Positions 21,201 through 31,322 of a stretch of DNA of 64,000 bases are shown here, one piece after another. The stretch spans positions 1,761,001 through 1,825,000 of the forward strand of contig JAUCEF010000010.1 in assembly GCA_033558025.1 (NCBI GenBank). The letters are read 5' to 3'. The notes under the pieces are model-generated. The model did no database searches, had not been told where the DNA came from, and worked only from the letters and a program-made list of their open reading frames with translations. Each line of letters begins with the position of its first letter. Position 1 is the first letter of the stretch. Origin of the DNA: Phytophthora sp. 'mugwort' (lineage: Eukaryota > Oomycota > Peronosporomycetes > Peronosporales > Peronosporaceae). The position numbers and the translations under genes were made by a program.

Positions 21201-24200
21201 CTTCAACTGTTCACTGCTGCACCCATCGGGACCCGGAAACTCGACGCTGGTACGGGCTCTGGCACATTGGGAGCTGGCTCGCACTCATCTCATCCTGTGA
21301 GTGGTGCAGTTGGAGTCTCCGCAGTCTCTCCGTCATCTTCGTTGTCATTTTCTTCCCGCAAGAAGCGTCAAGTTGGCTCCATTGGTATGAGTTTAAGTGA
21401 CGATTCGTTTGACTTTGAGAGCTCGCTCATGGACAGCGAACTGGAGTTAGATCCAACCGAATTATCACCAGCATCCGAGGCGTATTTCCCGACGGTAGCA
21501 ATCCACGCGTTGCTACGTATTCTACGCGAGCCGTCGCTGAACGCACATCATCATGGCGTCATCCAAGCCATTATGTTCATCTTCAAGAGCCTCAGTACGC
21601 AATGTGTACCGTTTCTCAAGTACATTTTGCCGCCGTTCCTGCGCGTGTTGTCGCGTGGGGAGCCACGGCTGCGTGAATCGCTGTTTTTGCAGCTCACGAC
21701 GCTCATTTCCATCGTTAACGCCCACATGAAGCCATTTTTCTCGCCGATTATGGTACTTGCTCTGCGGTTCTGGGGGTCACATTTGCCGCAGATTGTACGT
21801 CTTGTGGAGAAGATTTCACAGGCGGCACCGCACGAGTTCCGGACTCAGTACTTTCCCAAGCTTTTGCCTAAATTGCTGGAGGTTCTGCAGCCACATTTCG
21901 GCTTGGGTAATGCTACGGACGGCGAACTTTCAGGAGCTAACGCAGGTGGAAACGGTGCGACAACGATGACACAAGGCTCTGGAGATGGTGCGGGTGGAAG
22001 TGGAGGAAGCGATCATGGACAAAATGGCAGCATTTCTGGTGGAAACAATGAGCACGCGTCCAGTACGTACGATATTGTGCAAACTGGCGGCACGGATGGC
22101 AGTTCAGCTGTCGCGGTAGCAGCGATTCAGGTCCAAGTGGTCCAGTCGCTGATTGTGTTTGGTGATGCAGTGGAGGATTACGTGTATCTGCTTGTGCCTG
22201 CCCTTGTGCATTTGATGGAAAGCTTAGACACTCCACTTGAAGTGAAGATTACGACCGTCTACGCATTGGCACGGATCTGTGTGGTTGCTACCTTTGAGCA
22301 ATACGCTGGACCAAGATTACTGCAGCCTCTTGCGCGTGTAGCATCGCAGGTATCAGCTAAAGGACCATTCTTCTTTAGTCGCTCAAGTAACCATACTGCT
22401 ATCACGGTGAATGGCAGTTCTTCGACTGTATCTGGATCATCAGGCGGGTCTGTGGGGACGGCAGCGGCACGGATTGCTACGTCAAAGTCGGAGGCTACAC
22501 GTTTCTCTGAGGTGATGCTGTACGCTTTAGGAGCTCTGGTGTTTCAGCTACAAGCTGAGGTGTTGAGTTTCGAGCCGCTACTTCAGCAGATCATCGCGTC
22601 CCTGCCGTTCTCTCATCGTGGTAACCTAGCGACAGCAGCAACTGTTCCTGAAGGAAACAGCCCGTCATCATCACCTCAAGCCATGGTACAGCGGATCGCA
22701 CAGGCGCTAGAAAGTTTGCGTCGTGGCGCACGTGTGCCACGGACTTTTCTGAGCGATCCGGCATTTATGACGTCGACTCTACGTAAGTTTTCCACCGAGT
22801 TACAGGCTCAGACCGCGGCGTCCATGACCCCAGCGCCATCTCCACCGACTAATGTACGATTGCACGTCAACCAGCAGAATCTGCGACGAGCGTGGGAGGC
22901 GTCTCAGCGTAGCACGAAGGAAGACTGGCTCGAGTGGATGCGACGTTTCTCGATTGAATTGCTTCGTGAATCTCCCAGCGCAGCGCTGCGGTCTTGCTGC
23001 GCGTTAGCTCAGGCGTATAATCCACTGGCGCGTGCACTATTTAACCCGGCGTTTGTGTCGTGCTGGAACGAGCTGTACGAACAGTATCAGGACTATCTGG
23101 TTCGAGCATTGGAGACGGCCTTCCAAAGTGATACGATCCCGGCCGAGATTTTGCAGACGCTTCTTAACCTCGCAGAGTTTATGGAGCACGACGTGGAAGC
23201 TTTGCCTATTGATATTCGGGAACTGGGCGAGTTAGCACAGAAATGTCACGCGTATGCGAAGGCGCTGCATTACAAGGAGCTCGAGTTCCACACGTCACCG
23301 AGTACCTGCATTGAGGCGCTTATCTCGATTAATAACCAGCTTGGACAACCCGAAGCTGCCGTTGGAATTCTAAAGTATGCGCAAGCGCATCACAGTCGAG
23401 TGATTCAAGTGAAGGAAACGTGGTTTGAGAAGCTCCAGGATTGGGGTGCGGCTCTTGCACTGTATGATCGACGGCTGCAGTACGCGCAGCAACACGGTGG
23501 AGACAGTCACGGACTTGATATTGACGTTTGCATTGGAAAGATGCGGTGCTTGGAAGCATTGGGCAAGTGGGAAGAACTGAGTGCACTCGCTGCTCAAGTG
23601 TGGAGTATTTTGCGATCCAAACGTAACGTGAGCAAGTCAAGTGGTCCGTCTTCCCGTGGGCGTCCTGTATCAGCTGGTCGGGCCTCGTCAAGTGCTGGCC
23701 GAGGGAATTCTGGTCTGCTTCGTCAAGGCAGCCAGGACTCGTCTTCATCGTTAGCATCAGCTGGAGTGGCTCCGTCATCGTCTAGTTACCAGTTAGGAGA
23801 TGACCGCGGTGATGAAGCTACTGCGCTTCGACGAGTGGCGATGCTTGGCGCTCGAGCAAGTTGGTGTCTGTCGCAATGGGACAATATGACACAATACGTG
23901 ACGGAGTGTGCAGCACAGAATGACAATAGCAATGCCAATAGTGCCGTGATTTCTCGGGCTGCTAATGGCAATGGACATGGCTATGGATACGGATATACGC
24001 ATGGCCACGGGATCTTTGGTGCGGATGAAGACGTGACGGAGCTCTCGCTGTATCAGTCGGTATTGGCAGTGCATCAAGGAAAGTTTGACCAAGCTGCGAA
24101 ACTGGTGGACGCGACACGAAAGACGCTGGATACAAAGCTTGGCGCGCTTGTGGGCGAGTCGTACAGTCGCGCATACCGCAGTATGGTGACGTTGCAGCAA

Positions 24201-27200
24201 CTGAGCGAGCTGGAGGAGGTCGTGACGTACAAGAAGCTGCGTTCTCAGATGTCGAAAGGTGAAGAAGCAGCTCGATACAAACGGCACGTGATGCGAATGT
24301 GGCATGACCGTCTTTCCGGGTGTAAACGTGTGGTGGAAGTGTGGCAGCAATTGCTTGCCGTCCGTGCTTTGATCTTATCACCACATGAAGACATTGATAC
24401 GTACCTGCAGTTTGCCAGTCTGTGTCGTCAGTCCGGGAATCTGGCGCTGTCACTCAAGGTATTCACGAGCGCGCTGCATGTTCACGGCGGGGCAGGATCC
24501 AATGGCACAGGCATTTCCGAGATGTTAAGCGTGGCACCGTCAAGCTCAGGAACAACTTCGACTTTTGGCTTTGGTGAGAAGGATCGGAATCGTGTTGCGT
24601 TCGCGTACCTGAAGCACCTTTGGGCTGCTGGACAAAAGCAGGAAGCTCTGTCAGACTTGCACCGCTTGATCGTTCGTATCTCGTCCATGGCGCGTCACCG
24701 TTCGCAGACTCCGGGAGGGATAGCTGGCCTGCCTTCCCCAGCACCAGCAACGATGCCGATGAGAAGCGAAGAAGAGGAGCTTCTTGTCAAGTGTCACTTG
24801 AAGATGGCCGAGTGGCAGCTTGCGGTACATGACCAGCAGATTGAACAAGTGCCTGTGGAAAGTGTGCTGTCGTCTCTGCGGTTGTGTACTGAGCTCGAGC
24901 CGCGCAGTTACAAGGCGTGGCATGCATGGGCTTTGATGAACTTCCAGGTCGTCGAGCACTCGACACATAGTCAGCACATTTCCGCGAATGCGACTGCGTC
25001 AGCTGTGGCGGCTTCTGCCTCCGTGGCTCCGTATATTGCTCCAGCAATTGAAGGTTTCTTCCGGTCAGTTGCACTGGGGCGCAGTCGGTGGGCTGCCAAT
25101 GTACAGCAGGATGTTCTACGTGTACTCACGCTCTGGTTTGCACATGGTCACCGTACTGATGTCCACGCTGCCTTGGAGAAAGGATTCCGGTCGGTGAGTA
25201 TTGAGACGTGGCTCATTGTGATCCCACAGCTCATTGCTCGCATTCACACGCCATATCCACGTATCCAGAAGCAGCTTCACCGTTTGCTTGTGGCTGTAGG
25301 GAAGCAACATCCACATGCTTTGATCTATCCGCTGTCTGTAGCGCTCAAGTCGTCGGTGAGTGAACGTCAGCAAGCTGCAGAAGCCATTATGAGTACGATG
25401 CGTACCAATTATGTGGAGCTCGTGGACGAAGCCTTGCTTGTGAGTCGGGAGCTCATCCGAGTCGCGATTTTGTGGCACGAGATGTGGCATGAAGGTCTTG
25501 AGGAAGCTTCACGTCTGTACTTTGGTGAACACAATGTGGATGCGATGGCTGAAGTGTTACGTCCGCTACACGCCATGATGGAGCGTGGACCTGAGACGCT
25601 GCGGGAAGTGAGTTTCCATGGGGCATTTGGACGAGACTTACGGGAAGCGAATGAGTGGCTACAGCGATTCTTGAGCAATCGTCGCAATGAATCGGACCTG
25701 AATCGCGCCTGGGATCTCTACTACCACGTCTTCCGTCGCATTAACAAGCAGCTACCGCAGATCACAACGCTGGAGCTCCAGGTCGTGTCTCCTAACTTGT
25801 TGGCGGCGAGAAACCTGCAGTTGGCCGTGCCCGGCACGTATCGTGCCGGCCATGCGATCGTCAAGATTGGTAGCTTTTTGCCAACGGTAGCAGTGATCAC
25901 GAGCAAGCAACGACCTCGTCGTATCACGATCGTGGGCTCGAATGGTCTCGAGTACATGTTTTTGCTAAAAGGTCACGAAGATTTGCGTCAGGATGAACGT
26001 GTGACGCAGCTCTTTGGTCTTGTGAACGCGTTGTTGATCAATGATCGCAATACGTCCAAGAAAGACCTCAAGATCCATCGTTATCCGGTCATTCCGCTGT
26101 CTGATAATGCTGGTATTGTGGGCTGGGTGCCGCATTGTGATACTCTTCACCAACTCATCCGTGACTACCGCGAGGCGCGCAAAATCCTGCTGAATATTGA
26201 ACACCGGTTAATGTTGCAAATGGCTCCAGATTATGACGCACTGACGCTGCTGGAAAAGGTCGAAGTCTTCCAATATGCGCTCGAGAACACGGCCGGACAG
26301 GACTTGTACAAGGTATTGTGGCTCAAATCGGAGAATTCCGAAGTGTGGCTCGACCGACGCACCAACTATACGCGCTCTCTTGCTGTCATGTCGATGGTGG
26401 GTTACATTCTTGGGCTTGGAGATCGTCATCCAAGTAACTTGATGCTGCATCGCTTTACCGGCACGATCGTTCATATTGATTTTGGTGACTGCTTTGAGGT
26501 TGCTATGGATCGAGAGAAATACCCTGAGAAGATCCCGTTCCGCTTGACGCGTATGCTGACGAATGCTATGGAGGTGAGTGGAATTGAAGGCAATTTCCGC
26601 TTCTCGTGTGAGAGTGTCATGGCTGTGTTGCGTGAGAATCGCCATAGTCTCATGGCGATGCTTGAAGCTTTTGTACACGATCCATTGATCAATTGGCGTC
26701 TGCTTTCAGCGACAAATGTACAGCCGTCGAGTCACGCTAGTAGCTCTGTCGCGTCCAGTGTTGCGTCGTCGATTATTTCCAGTGCGATGAGTTATAGTGA
26801 GAGCGACTATGAATCCTCGGATGCTTCTTCTCATGGACCAGCTGAACTCTCGACCCATGACGAGGAACTGTCACATCGTCGTAGCGAAAGCATTTCGATC
26901 CCAGACCCGACCCCGTCCTCGACAGCGACGCTACTTGATGATCGGGATGAGCCTCGACCTGTTACTGGTAAGGCAAAAGCTGCTGTGTCGGAAAGCAAAG
27001 AAGAGAATGAAGATGAGAAGCTGGTGATGAACGGATCGTCTGTAGAGGAGAAGGCTTCTGGACAGGAAGATGTTGCTACTGCCGACGCTCCAGCACTGCA
27101 GCAAGGACAACAGCAACTTCCTCCGCGTGCCAAGCCTCCAGTACCACGTCAAGTCAGCGCCAGTTTGGCTGCACCACGTCAGCTCCCTCAACGACCAGGA

Positions 27201-27956
27201 ACGAATGAGGCAGCCTCGCCCCCATTACCGTCGTCGCTGTCGTCGAGGCCGATGAGTCTCAGTAAGTCTATCCCGCTTCCAATGCGTAAGTTCCCACCTC
27301 GTGCCCCAGTGGCCAACCGTGTACGTGAGGATACGATCGATGAGAACGAAGAGTCGAATATGGTCGAGAAGATCGACTACACTACGACGAACCTGCACGC
27401 AGAGATCTCATCCTTGGCAGCCAGCGTCTCCAGTGTCGGCCACTCGAGCTTAAGCCGCAGTTTCTCCGTGACACATGCTCAAATCCAAGCGCAGTCTCGT
27501 GCGACTGAGCAACAGATGCGGCAGCGAGCTGAGAACGGCCAGGCAGCACCCGAGCGTCAGCCAGTGGCGCCCAGCACGCCGCTGGGTCCCCCGCCACGAA
27601 TTGCTCCGGCCGCATCGACGTCATTTGTGTCAGTGACGGCAGCGACACAAATCCCGCCGTCTTCAGAGACAGCGCCCTCGATGGCAAACAACGATCTTCA
27701 GACCAACCGTAGCATTCGCGAACGCGAGCTGCTGAGTGCGTTGGGACCTGAAGGCATTGAAGCGCCTCGTGTTGCGTTGAACGAGAAGGCGGTGGCCGTC
27801 ATTCGCCGTGTGCAGGCGAAACTATCCGGCCGCGATTTTGAAGGCGACGCCGGCGAGCCGCTTGATGTGAGTGCGCAAGTACAGCGTCTCATCTCACAAG
27901 CCACCTCGCATGAAAACCTATGCCAGTGCTACATCGGTTGGTGTCCCTTCTGGTAG
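18243..27956 (+). CDS. TOR: TOR serine/threonine kinase (PIKK family), single exon
   Basis: A 3237-residue protein in one exon. N-terminal HEAT repeats cover roughly 1-1300, a FAT region roughly 1640-2290, the FRB domain about 2403-2480 (VAILWHEMWHEGLEEASRLY), and the kinase about 2550-2820: ATP-binding LLKGHEDLRQDERV near 2573, catalytic loop GLGDRHPSNLML near 2724, metal-binding HIDFGDCFEV near 2744. The FATC ends in GWCPFW. TOR heads the TORC complexes that couple nutrients to growth. FRB positions that contact rapamycin in human mTOR are mostly kept (Ser in EEASRLYF; W, Y, F in RAWDLYYHVF), so FKBP-rapamycin binding is plausible. Length is above the usual 2400-2550 because of Ser/Gly-rich insertions and a roughly 385-residue Ser/Pro-rich linker between kinase and FATC. 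Start is the first ATG, MQFQSNQDREHVEALL. Confidence 0.97.
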   Translation: MQFQSNQDREHVEALLTSLVQRLDVSDATARTTRVSELYAAVASLSRQLSAERFAKALGQLTPQLYNLLQKGSSESAQLGALLAIERLIDVSNEDQFIRFVNYLRYFLQQPQTSRRSLLAASSAMGKLAASSVSGTLVASFVDFEAKRAFEWLQEGQPGTHAARNEALVSQRRLAACFVLRELAQAAPTLFHVNLTTFFQSIWGAVRDQRVEIREAATSALAACLQLITRRQTRHRVQWYCKVYDQVFEGLALRPSTSSSGSTTSSSSLSSHTALASWECAHGSLLVIGELLANTGRFMVPRFREVCDTVLRYKDAKERLVSRAVSRLLPQLAEFCPGAFVQYYLDVCVAHLTKRILEYSAPSSERGVAFFAVGRLSLAVGDALLPHLPPILQLVKESLAPHTGTKRKRTRNKLFCVQTLTCVANMSRALGPRFEPFLFQDGVLETMMRGGLNDELIDALAEVVASVPSALPYVQERLLNEISGILRGTPFSLGNTGGTVYPSGNGSAANLTTGDTGELALETSYYDTATDCSPVKQTAVQALFSSMKRGFSSAEDDPSSGSGSLMIKGETGDEIETILLSLRTLSCFDFSGSFCLLPFVRDCVALYLKNPDGRIRKQAVITCSKLLLPSPESSDTALMSSWRHVKKRGPSGRVIDLVLSQLLQVGISDMDVNVRKSVVDSLDARFDELLSQETHLKLVFLFLNDENANIRERAMQLLERLAPRNPAFVMPSLRRVIIQLVTELQHTSDLRMREDSTRLLGHLIRGAQHLVDPYVVRILEVLLPILVRGNAPLTMAVLGTLGELALVSRTQIAAYERYLFPLIIHTLQDHSSIEKRQVALQTLGQLAGSTGCVVRPYLASPKLLEIFLSLLHHNVGSPWSLRREAMRTIGILGALDPYKYKLCISRATLRQANELASTADTSTAQEELEKNAEAAPLGVSKSMAGTLVSQYPTLDIDLKALGVTINLASFDRKATSEALDEKQQIELQLFTAAPIGTRKLDAGTGSGTLGAGSHSSHPVSGAVGVSAVSPSSSLSFSSRKKRQVGSIGMSLSDDSFDFESSLMDSELELDPTELSPASEAYFPTVAIHALLRILREPSLNAHHHGVIQAIMFIFKSLSTQCVPFLKYILPPFLRVLSRGEPRLRESLFLQLTTLISIVNAHMKPFFSPIMVLALRFWGSHLPQIVRLVEKISQAAPHEFRTQYFPKLLPKLLEVLQPHFGLGNATDGELSGANAGGNGATTMTQGSGDGAGGSGGSDHGQNGSISGGNNEHASSTYDIVQTGGTDGSSAVAVAAIQVQVVQSLIVFGDAVEDYVYLLVPALVHLMESLDTPLEVKITTVYALARICVVATFEQYAGPRLLQPLARVASQVSAKGPFFFSRSSNHTAITVNGSSSTVSGSSGGSVGTAAARIATSKSEATRFSEVMLYALGALVFQLQAEVLSFEPLLQQIIASLPFSHRGNLATAATVPEGNSPSSSPQAMVQRIAQALESLRRGARVPRTFLSDPAFMTSTLRKFSTELQAQTAASMTPAPSPPTNVRLHVNQQNLRRAWEASQRSTKEDWLEWMRRFSIELLRESPSAALRSCCALAQAYNPLARALFNPAFVSCWNELYEQYQDYLVRALETAFQSDTIPAEILQTLLNLAEFMEHDVEALPIDIRELGELAQKCHAYAKALHYKELEFHTSPSTCIEALISINNQLGQPEAAVGILKYAQAHHSRVIQVKETWFEKLQDWGAALALYDRRLQYAQQHGGDSHGLDIDVCIGKMRCLEALGKWEELSALAAQVWSILRSKRNVSKSSGPSSRGRPVSAGRASSSAGRGNSGLLRQGSQDSSSSLASAGVAPSSSSYQLGDDRGDEATALRRVAMLGARASWCLSQWDNMTQYVTECAAQNDNSNANSAVISRAANGNGHGYGYGYTHGHGIFGADEDVTELSLYQSVLAVHQGKFDQAAKLVDATRKTLDTKLGALVGESYSRAYRSMVTLQQLSELEEVVTYKKLRSQMSKGEEAARYKRHVMRMWHDRLSGCKRVVEVWQQLLAVRALILSPHEDIDTYLQFASLCRQSGNLALSLKVFTSALHVHGGAGSNGTGISEMLSVAPSSSGTTSTFGFGEKDRNRVAFAYLKHLWAAGQKQEALSDLHRLIVRISSMARHRSQTPGGIAGLPSPAPATMPMRSEEEELLVKCHLKMAEWQLAVHDQQIEQVPVESVLSSLRLCTELEPRSYKAWHAWALMNFQVVEHSTHSQHISANATASAVAASASVAPYIAPAIEGFFRSVALGRSRWAANVQQDVLRVLTLWFAHGHRTDVHAALEKGFRSVSIETWLIVIPQLIARIHTPYPRIQKQLHRLLVAVGKQHPHALIYPLSVALKSSVSERQQAAEAIMSTMRTNYVELVDEALLVSRELIRVAILWHEMWHEGLEEASRLYFGEHNVDAMAEVLRPLHAMMERGPETLREVSFHGAFGRDLREANEWLQRFLSNRRNESDLNRAWDLYYHVFRRINKQLPQITTLELQVVSPNLLAARNLQLAVPGTYRAGHAIVKIGSFLPTVAVITSKQRPRRITIVGSNGLEYMFLLKGHEDLRQDERVTQLFGLVNALLINDRNTSKKDLKIHRYPVIPLSDNAGIVGWVPHCDTLHQLIRDYREARKILLNIEHRLMLQMAPDYDALTLLEKVEVFQYALENTAGQDLYKVLWLKSENSEVWLDRRTNYTRSLAVMSMVGYILGLGDRHPSNLMLHRFTGTIVHIDFGDCFEVAMDREKYPEKIPFRLTRMLTNAMEVSGIEGNFRFSCESVMAVLRENRHSLMAMLEAFVHDPLINWRLLSATNVQPSSHASSSVASSVASSIISSAMSYSESDYESSDASSHGPAELSTHDEELSHRRSESISIPDPTPSSTATLLDDRDEPRPVTGKAKAAVSESKEENEDEKLVMNGSSVEEKASGQEDVATADAPALQQGQQQLPPRAKPPVPRQVSASLAAPRQLPQRPGTNEAASPPLPSSLSSRPMSLSKSIPLPMRKFPPRAPVANRVREDTIDENEESNMVEKIDYTTTNLHAEISSLAASVSSVGHSSLSRSFSVTHAQIQAQSRATEQQMRQRAENGQAAPERQPVAPSTPLGPPPRIAPAASTSFVSVTAATQIPPSSETAPSMANNDLQTNRSIRERELLSALGPEGIEAPRVALNEKAVAVIRRVQAKLSGRDFEGDAGEPLDVSAQVQRLISQATSHENLCQCYIGWCPFW

Positions 27957-28378
27957 AAGAAGGAAGCATAAGAATTAATATAATTGGAAATGCATGAAGA
28001 AAGAAGCTTAGGAAGCGCATGAGTTAGCCAGACGTTGGAAGCCGGTGCTGGGTGACTCATAAGCATTTTAAAAATTCTGTGACCAATGAACGTACCTGGT
28101 TCCAGCGTCGTTTCGTTTGACGAACAACTTGATTCGAGGATCGCACGCGATGCGTGAGGAACCCACGTGCAAGTAGAAGCAAGGAGAATACGTTGTAATG
28201 GATTCCAATATACTAATACAGTGCTCGCACCTCGTTGTTCTCCCCGTACTTTTTGACCATGCATTGCAGCTGCAGCATCGACACCACAGCTGTGAGAATA
28301 AAGTAGATCGAAAACACACACATGCACCACCTCTGTCTTGCCGCTGTCGCTAGCTTTGCTCTCGTGTTCTTCTCTTCC
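27957..28378. other. Convergent 3' spacer
   Basis: Downstream regions of TOR (plus strand) and the FYVE protein (minus strand). Only short frames occur. A minus-strand frame near 28213-28330 encodes one hydrophobic stretch but has no supporting start context. Confidence 0.45.
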
Positions 28379-29323
28379 TTACGGCGCAGACGGAGCCACT
28401 GTTTGCGGCTGCAGCTCAATGGCGCGGCCGCCGAACAGCGCCCGTTTCTCAATTTGCAAGTCGAGATCCATCTTGCGGTTGCGTAATTGCTCCGCACTCT
28501 TCTTCCTCTTGAGCAGTGGGCGGATCGGTAGCGTCCAAATGGAGCCGCCCTTGCTCTTCATCGAGCGCGAGTGGCCTCGTTCTCGGCCACGCGTGGTTGG
28601 GGGCATTGTCACCGCTTCACCCCTTGTAGGTGGCAATGGGGCCGAATGCGGGCGACGCGACGCGCGGTCACTAGCGGCGAGGGCCACCACGGCTTCCGCC
28701 GGCTCACGCGGCTGCGATCTAGCCGTCGCGCTCTCTTGGCCATTAAGAACCAGCGCGTCGCAAACAACGCAGACCTTCTGCGGTTTGTGGAGTCCGTACA
28801 ACGGCACGGGACGACGCGTACGACTCGTGCACTGCAAACAGCAGCTCTCTCGGCACTGACGGCAGTGGTGACGACGCCTGTGCAGCGCCTTGCCAAACTT
28901 CTTACCGCACACGTAGCAGCCCGCGCTCTTGGCGAACGGCGGGGCCACGACACCTCCAGCAGCCACCGCCGCCACGTCACGCCGCGCCTGAGAGCGCGCA
29001 CGCCGCAACTGTCGGCGATGGAGACGCGTGCGCTCCTTCTCGGCCTTCCGCGCCAAGCGGACGCGCGTCTTCGACGCCTTCTTGGCAACCTTGACGGCTT
29101 GCTGATGGATCTTGCGGGCTTCCTTCTGTGTTTGCTTGGCCTCTTTCTGCGCTTGCTTCTCCACGCGCTTGGCCGCCTTGCGTTGCTGCTTGAGCTGCGC
29201 CTGCTGCGCCTTGTGCTCCCTGGCCGCGTTCTTACGCTGCACCTTGTCCACACGCTTGAGCTCCTTGAGCATGCGCTGCTGGGCCTTCTCGGCCTCGGTC
29301 TTTTTCAGCTTGAAAAAAGCCAT
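28379..29323 (-). CDS. FYVE zinc-finger protein with N-terminal coiled coil (314 aa)
   Basis: Residues about 8-115 are almost entirely Lys/Arg/Gln/Ala/Glu with a heptad-like layout, indicating a long very basic coiled coil. A FYVE-type finger follows at about 134-190: CYVC (136, 139), the signature RRRHHCRQC (149-157), a Cys cluster SCCLQC (161-165) and a final CVVC (185, 188). The RRHHCR motif is the phosphatidylinositol 3-phosphate binding signature, so the protein probably attaches to endosomal membranes. The leading WxxD part of classical FYVE domains is not obvious. The C-terminus is basic and low-complexity. ATG at 29323 is preceded on its strand by TCACTCC, a possible initiator. Convergent with TOR. 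Confidence 0.8.
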   Translation of the reverse strand: MAFFKLKKTEAEKAQQRMLKELKRVDKVQRKNAAREHKAQQAQLKQQRKAAKRVEKQAQKEAKQTQKEARKIHQQAVKVAKKASKTRVRLARKAEKERTRLHRRQLRRARSQARRDVAAVAAGGVVAPPFAKSAGCYVCGKKFGKALHRRRHHCRQCRESCCLQCTSRTRRPVPLYGLHKPQKVCVVCDALVLNGQESATARSQPREPAEAVVALAASDRASRRPHSAPLPPTRGEAVTMPPTTRGRERGHSRSMKSKGGSIWTLPIRPLLKRKKSAEQLRNRKMDLDLQIEKRALFGGRAIELQPQTVAPSAP

Positions 29324-29372
29324 TCGGAGTGATGGTCACGACGTTGAAGACGGAAGCTGGTGCGCTGGAGCC

Positions 29373-29491
29373 GGCAAATTGCCAAGTGGGAAGAAGCGAA
29401 GGGCGGAACTGGCGACGGTTTGGCGGCTGGCAATTTGCCAGTGGCAAAAGAGTGATGGAAGGCGCCCACGCGTGGCAAACGGCGGTTGCCA
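29373..29491. promoter_or_regulatory. Three TGGCAA/TTGCCA palindromes upstream of FYVE gene
   Basis: Palindromic sites occur at 29373-29384 (GGCAAATTGCCA), 29428-29440 (TGGCAATTTGCCA) and 29473-29491 (TGGCAA, seven bases, TTGCCA), within 50-170 bases upstream of the minus-strand ATG at 29323. The repeated half-site and short distance suggest binding sites for a dimeric regulator. Confidence 0.4.
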
Positions 29492-31322
29492 TTTTTGCTA
29501 CGGAAACTGGGCATTGCCTGCGAGTGTACAGCTCGGATCAGGGATGGGGGCGGACCATCACTTCAACATCAATGGATGTCATGGATGCAACAAATGATGC
29601 AGGTAGAAGCAAGCAGTTTAACCATGTGATCAGATTTATGACAGTATCGATTAACAGAATACATACACAGTGAGAGGTATTCAAGATTGGACCCGCGTTT
29701 TGTTAAGCGATTAGAACCACTGCATGTCAAAAATGCCAGGATTGCCTCACGATGATGGCAAAGCGACTGATAATGCCTTGCTGGGATTGTTCGCGCCTAC
29801 GAATCTAGAGCGAAAGAGACCGGCAAGACAATCGATAGTCGAGCGGCATCACAAGTCTGATTCATGAGTCGTGCGATGAATCCAGGCATAGAGTTCAAAC
29901 TACCGTACTTGTACCGTACGTTTCCCAATAAATGAGTTCGCACCAGATACGTCAACATTTTCACGTCTTGAACCAAACCAGATGGTAACCACTCGCCTTA
30001 CATGGCGCTTGCACGCCAGCGAAAATCACGCAACTCGAGTCTGTGTAGCCGGTGCAGTTATAAGAAATAGTACCGCGCTTCCAGACTACCAATTGACTCG
30101 CTGTATGGAGTGTAATCATGTTGTGGTGTTATTATGCGTTCTGCTATTTCCATGCGCGAATCCAATTGTGTTCACTATGACACAATTAAGTACGATTAAA
30201 TTCATGGCGAGCGCATAGATCGGGCATGACCAATGACTGAGATTGGGGTGATTCGTTCAATACCTGTAGCAATTAGTTAACCCTATCTAATTAAAATGCT
30301 GCTCATGCTAAAATTGAATACCGGTACCACATAATGTTACATAACACAGCTAACTTGTTATTCGTATTAGATTCCACCTCTAATATTTAATCTAAATTCG
30401 TATACGGGACTTATTAAATATAATAGGGCTGAAAGTACTACTAAGTACTTCCTCTGGCCGGTAATAAACACAACATAGGACAGAGGACATTGTCTAATTA
30501 TTTCACGGCAACGCGTGATATGCTAGTGCTGATTGGACCAAACAAAAGCTAGCGTTGGCATCTTTCGTTCGGTGCCCGTTTTGTCGCGAAATTCGAATAA
30601 TCCACGAACTGGTAGCAGTAAATGCATCAAGCATTCACCCACTCACTTTTCTTTTACCCGCCCAGCGCTAAGATCACTCCCAAGACAGTCAAACTACTCC
30701 CCATAAAAACTTTAACGACACAGAAAGCTGTGCGAGCGTCGTCGGCCTTGTCGAGGTCAGTAGTAACGCTGTTCTCCCCCGAGGAACGTATGCAGCATTT
30801 GTAGAAGAATGCGCTGCCATCGTTCGACTGTTCGCTCAATTTGGCTTCGATACTGTCAGGCAATGGCAACTGGCTGCATGCAACCTCTTGGCAGAGCCGG
30901 AAGGCGCTGAACAGCGGTCGACCACGCGTTGATCGTGATTTCGTGCGCAACGCTGTGAAGAATGTACCGGTGGTGGACGTAAAACAACTGGGCAAAAATG
31001 TCCTTTGTTGCGTTTATTTCCGACTGCTGCCCTGTCTCGCCCCAAAACAACTCTAAGAGCGATGACAAAATGAAAAAGTAGGTGATTTTTGCATTGACAA
31101 CATTTTTCAGATAGCAAAAGAAGTAGGTAAATAAGGCATCGCGAAGTCTAATTAAAGTCATCTACTTTTTCAGAAACCTTTGAAACAGAACAAGCTGTTT
31201 GATAGGTGGTTTCCTTTCACTTCAACGCGCCCGCACTCTTGAGCGTGCACTGCTCACCCCCACAATGATGACGGGCACGAAGAGCGTGATCACCTCCTCC
31301 TCAGCGATATCACTTAGTATAT
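29492..31322. other. Gene-poor AT-rich region
   Basis: No gene called. 30240-30480 is AT-rich and non-coding. A minus-strand frame ending at 30654 and open to about 30995 has natural composition and a hydrophobic C-terminal stretch (VVKVFMGSSLTVLGVILALG) but no ATG or recognisable domain; it may be the last exon of a decayed gene. Confidence 0.4.

Noticed and set aside
22000..25700. Many antisense frames of 60-190 codons inside TOR
   Set aside because: Shadows of the TOR coding sequence, with no independent motifs.
28213..28497. Minus-strand frame with one hydrophobic stretch
   Set aside because: It overlaps the 3' end of the FYVE gene in another frame and has no start context.
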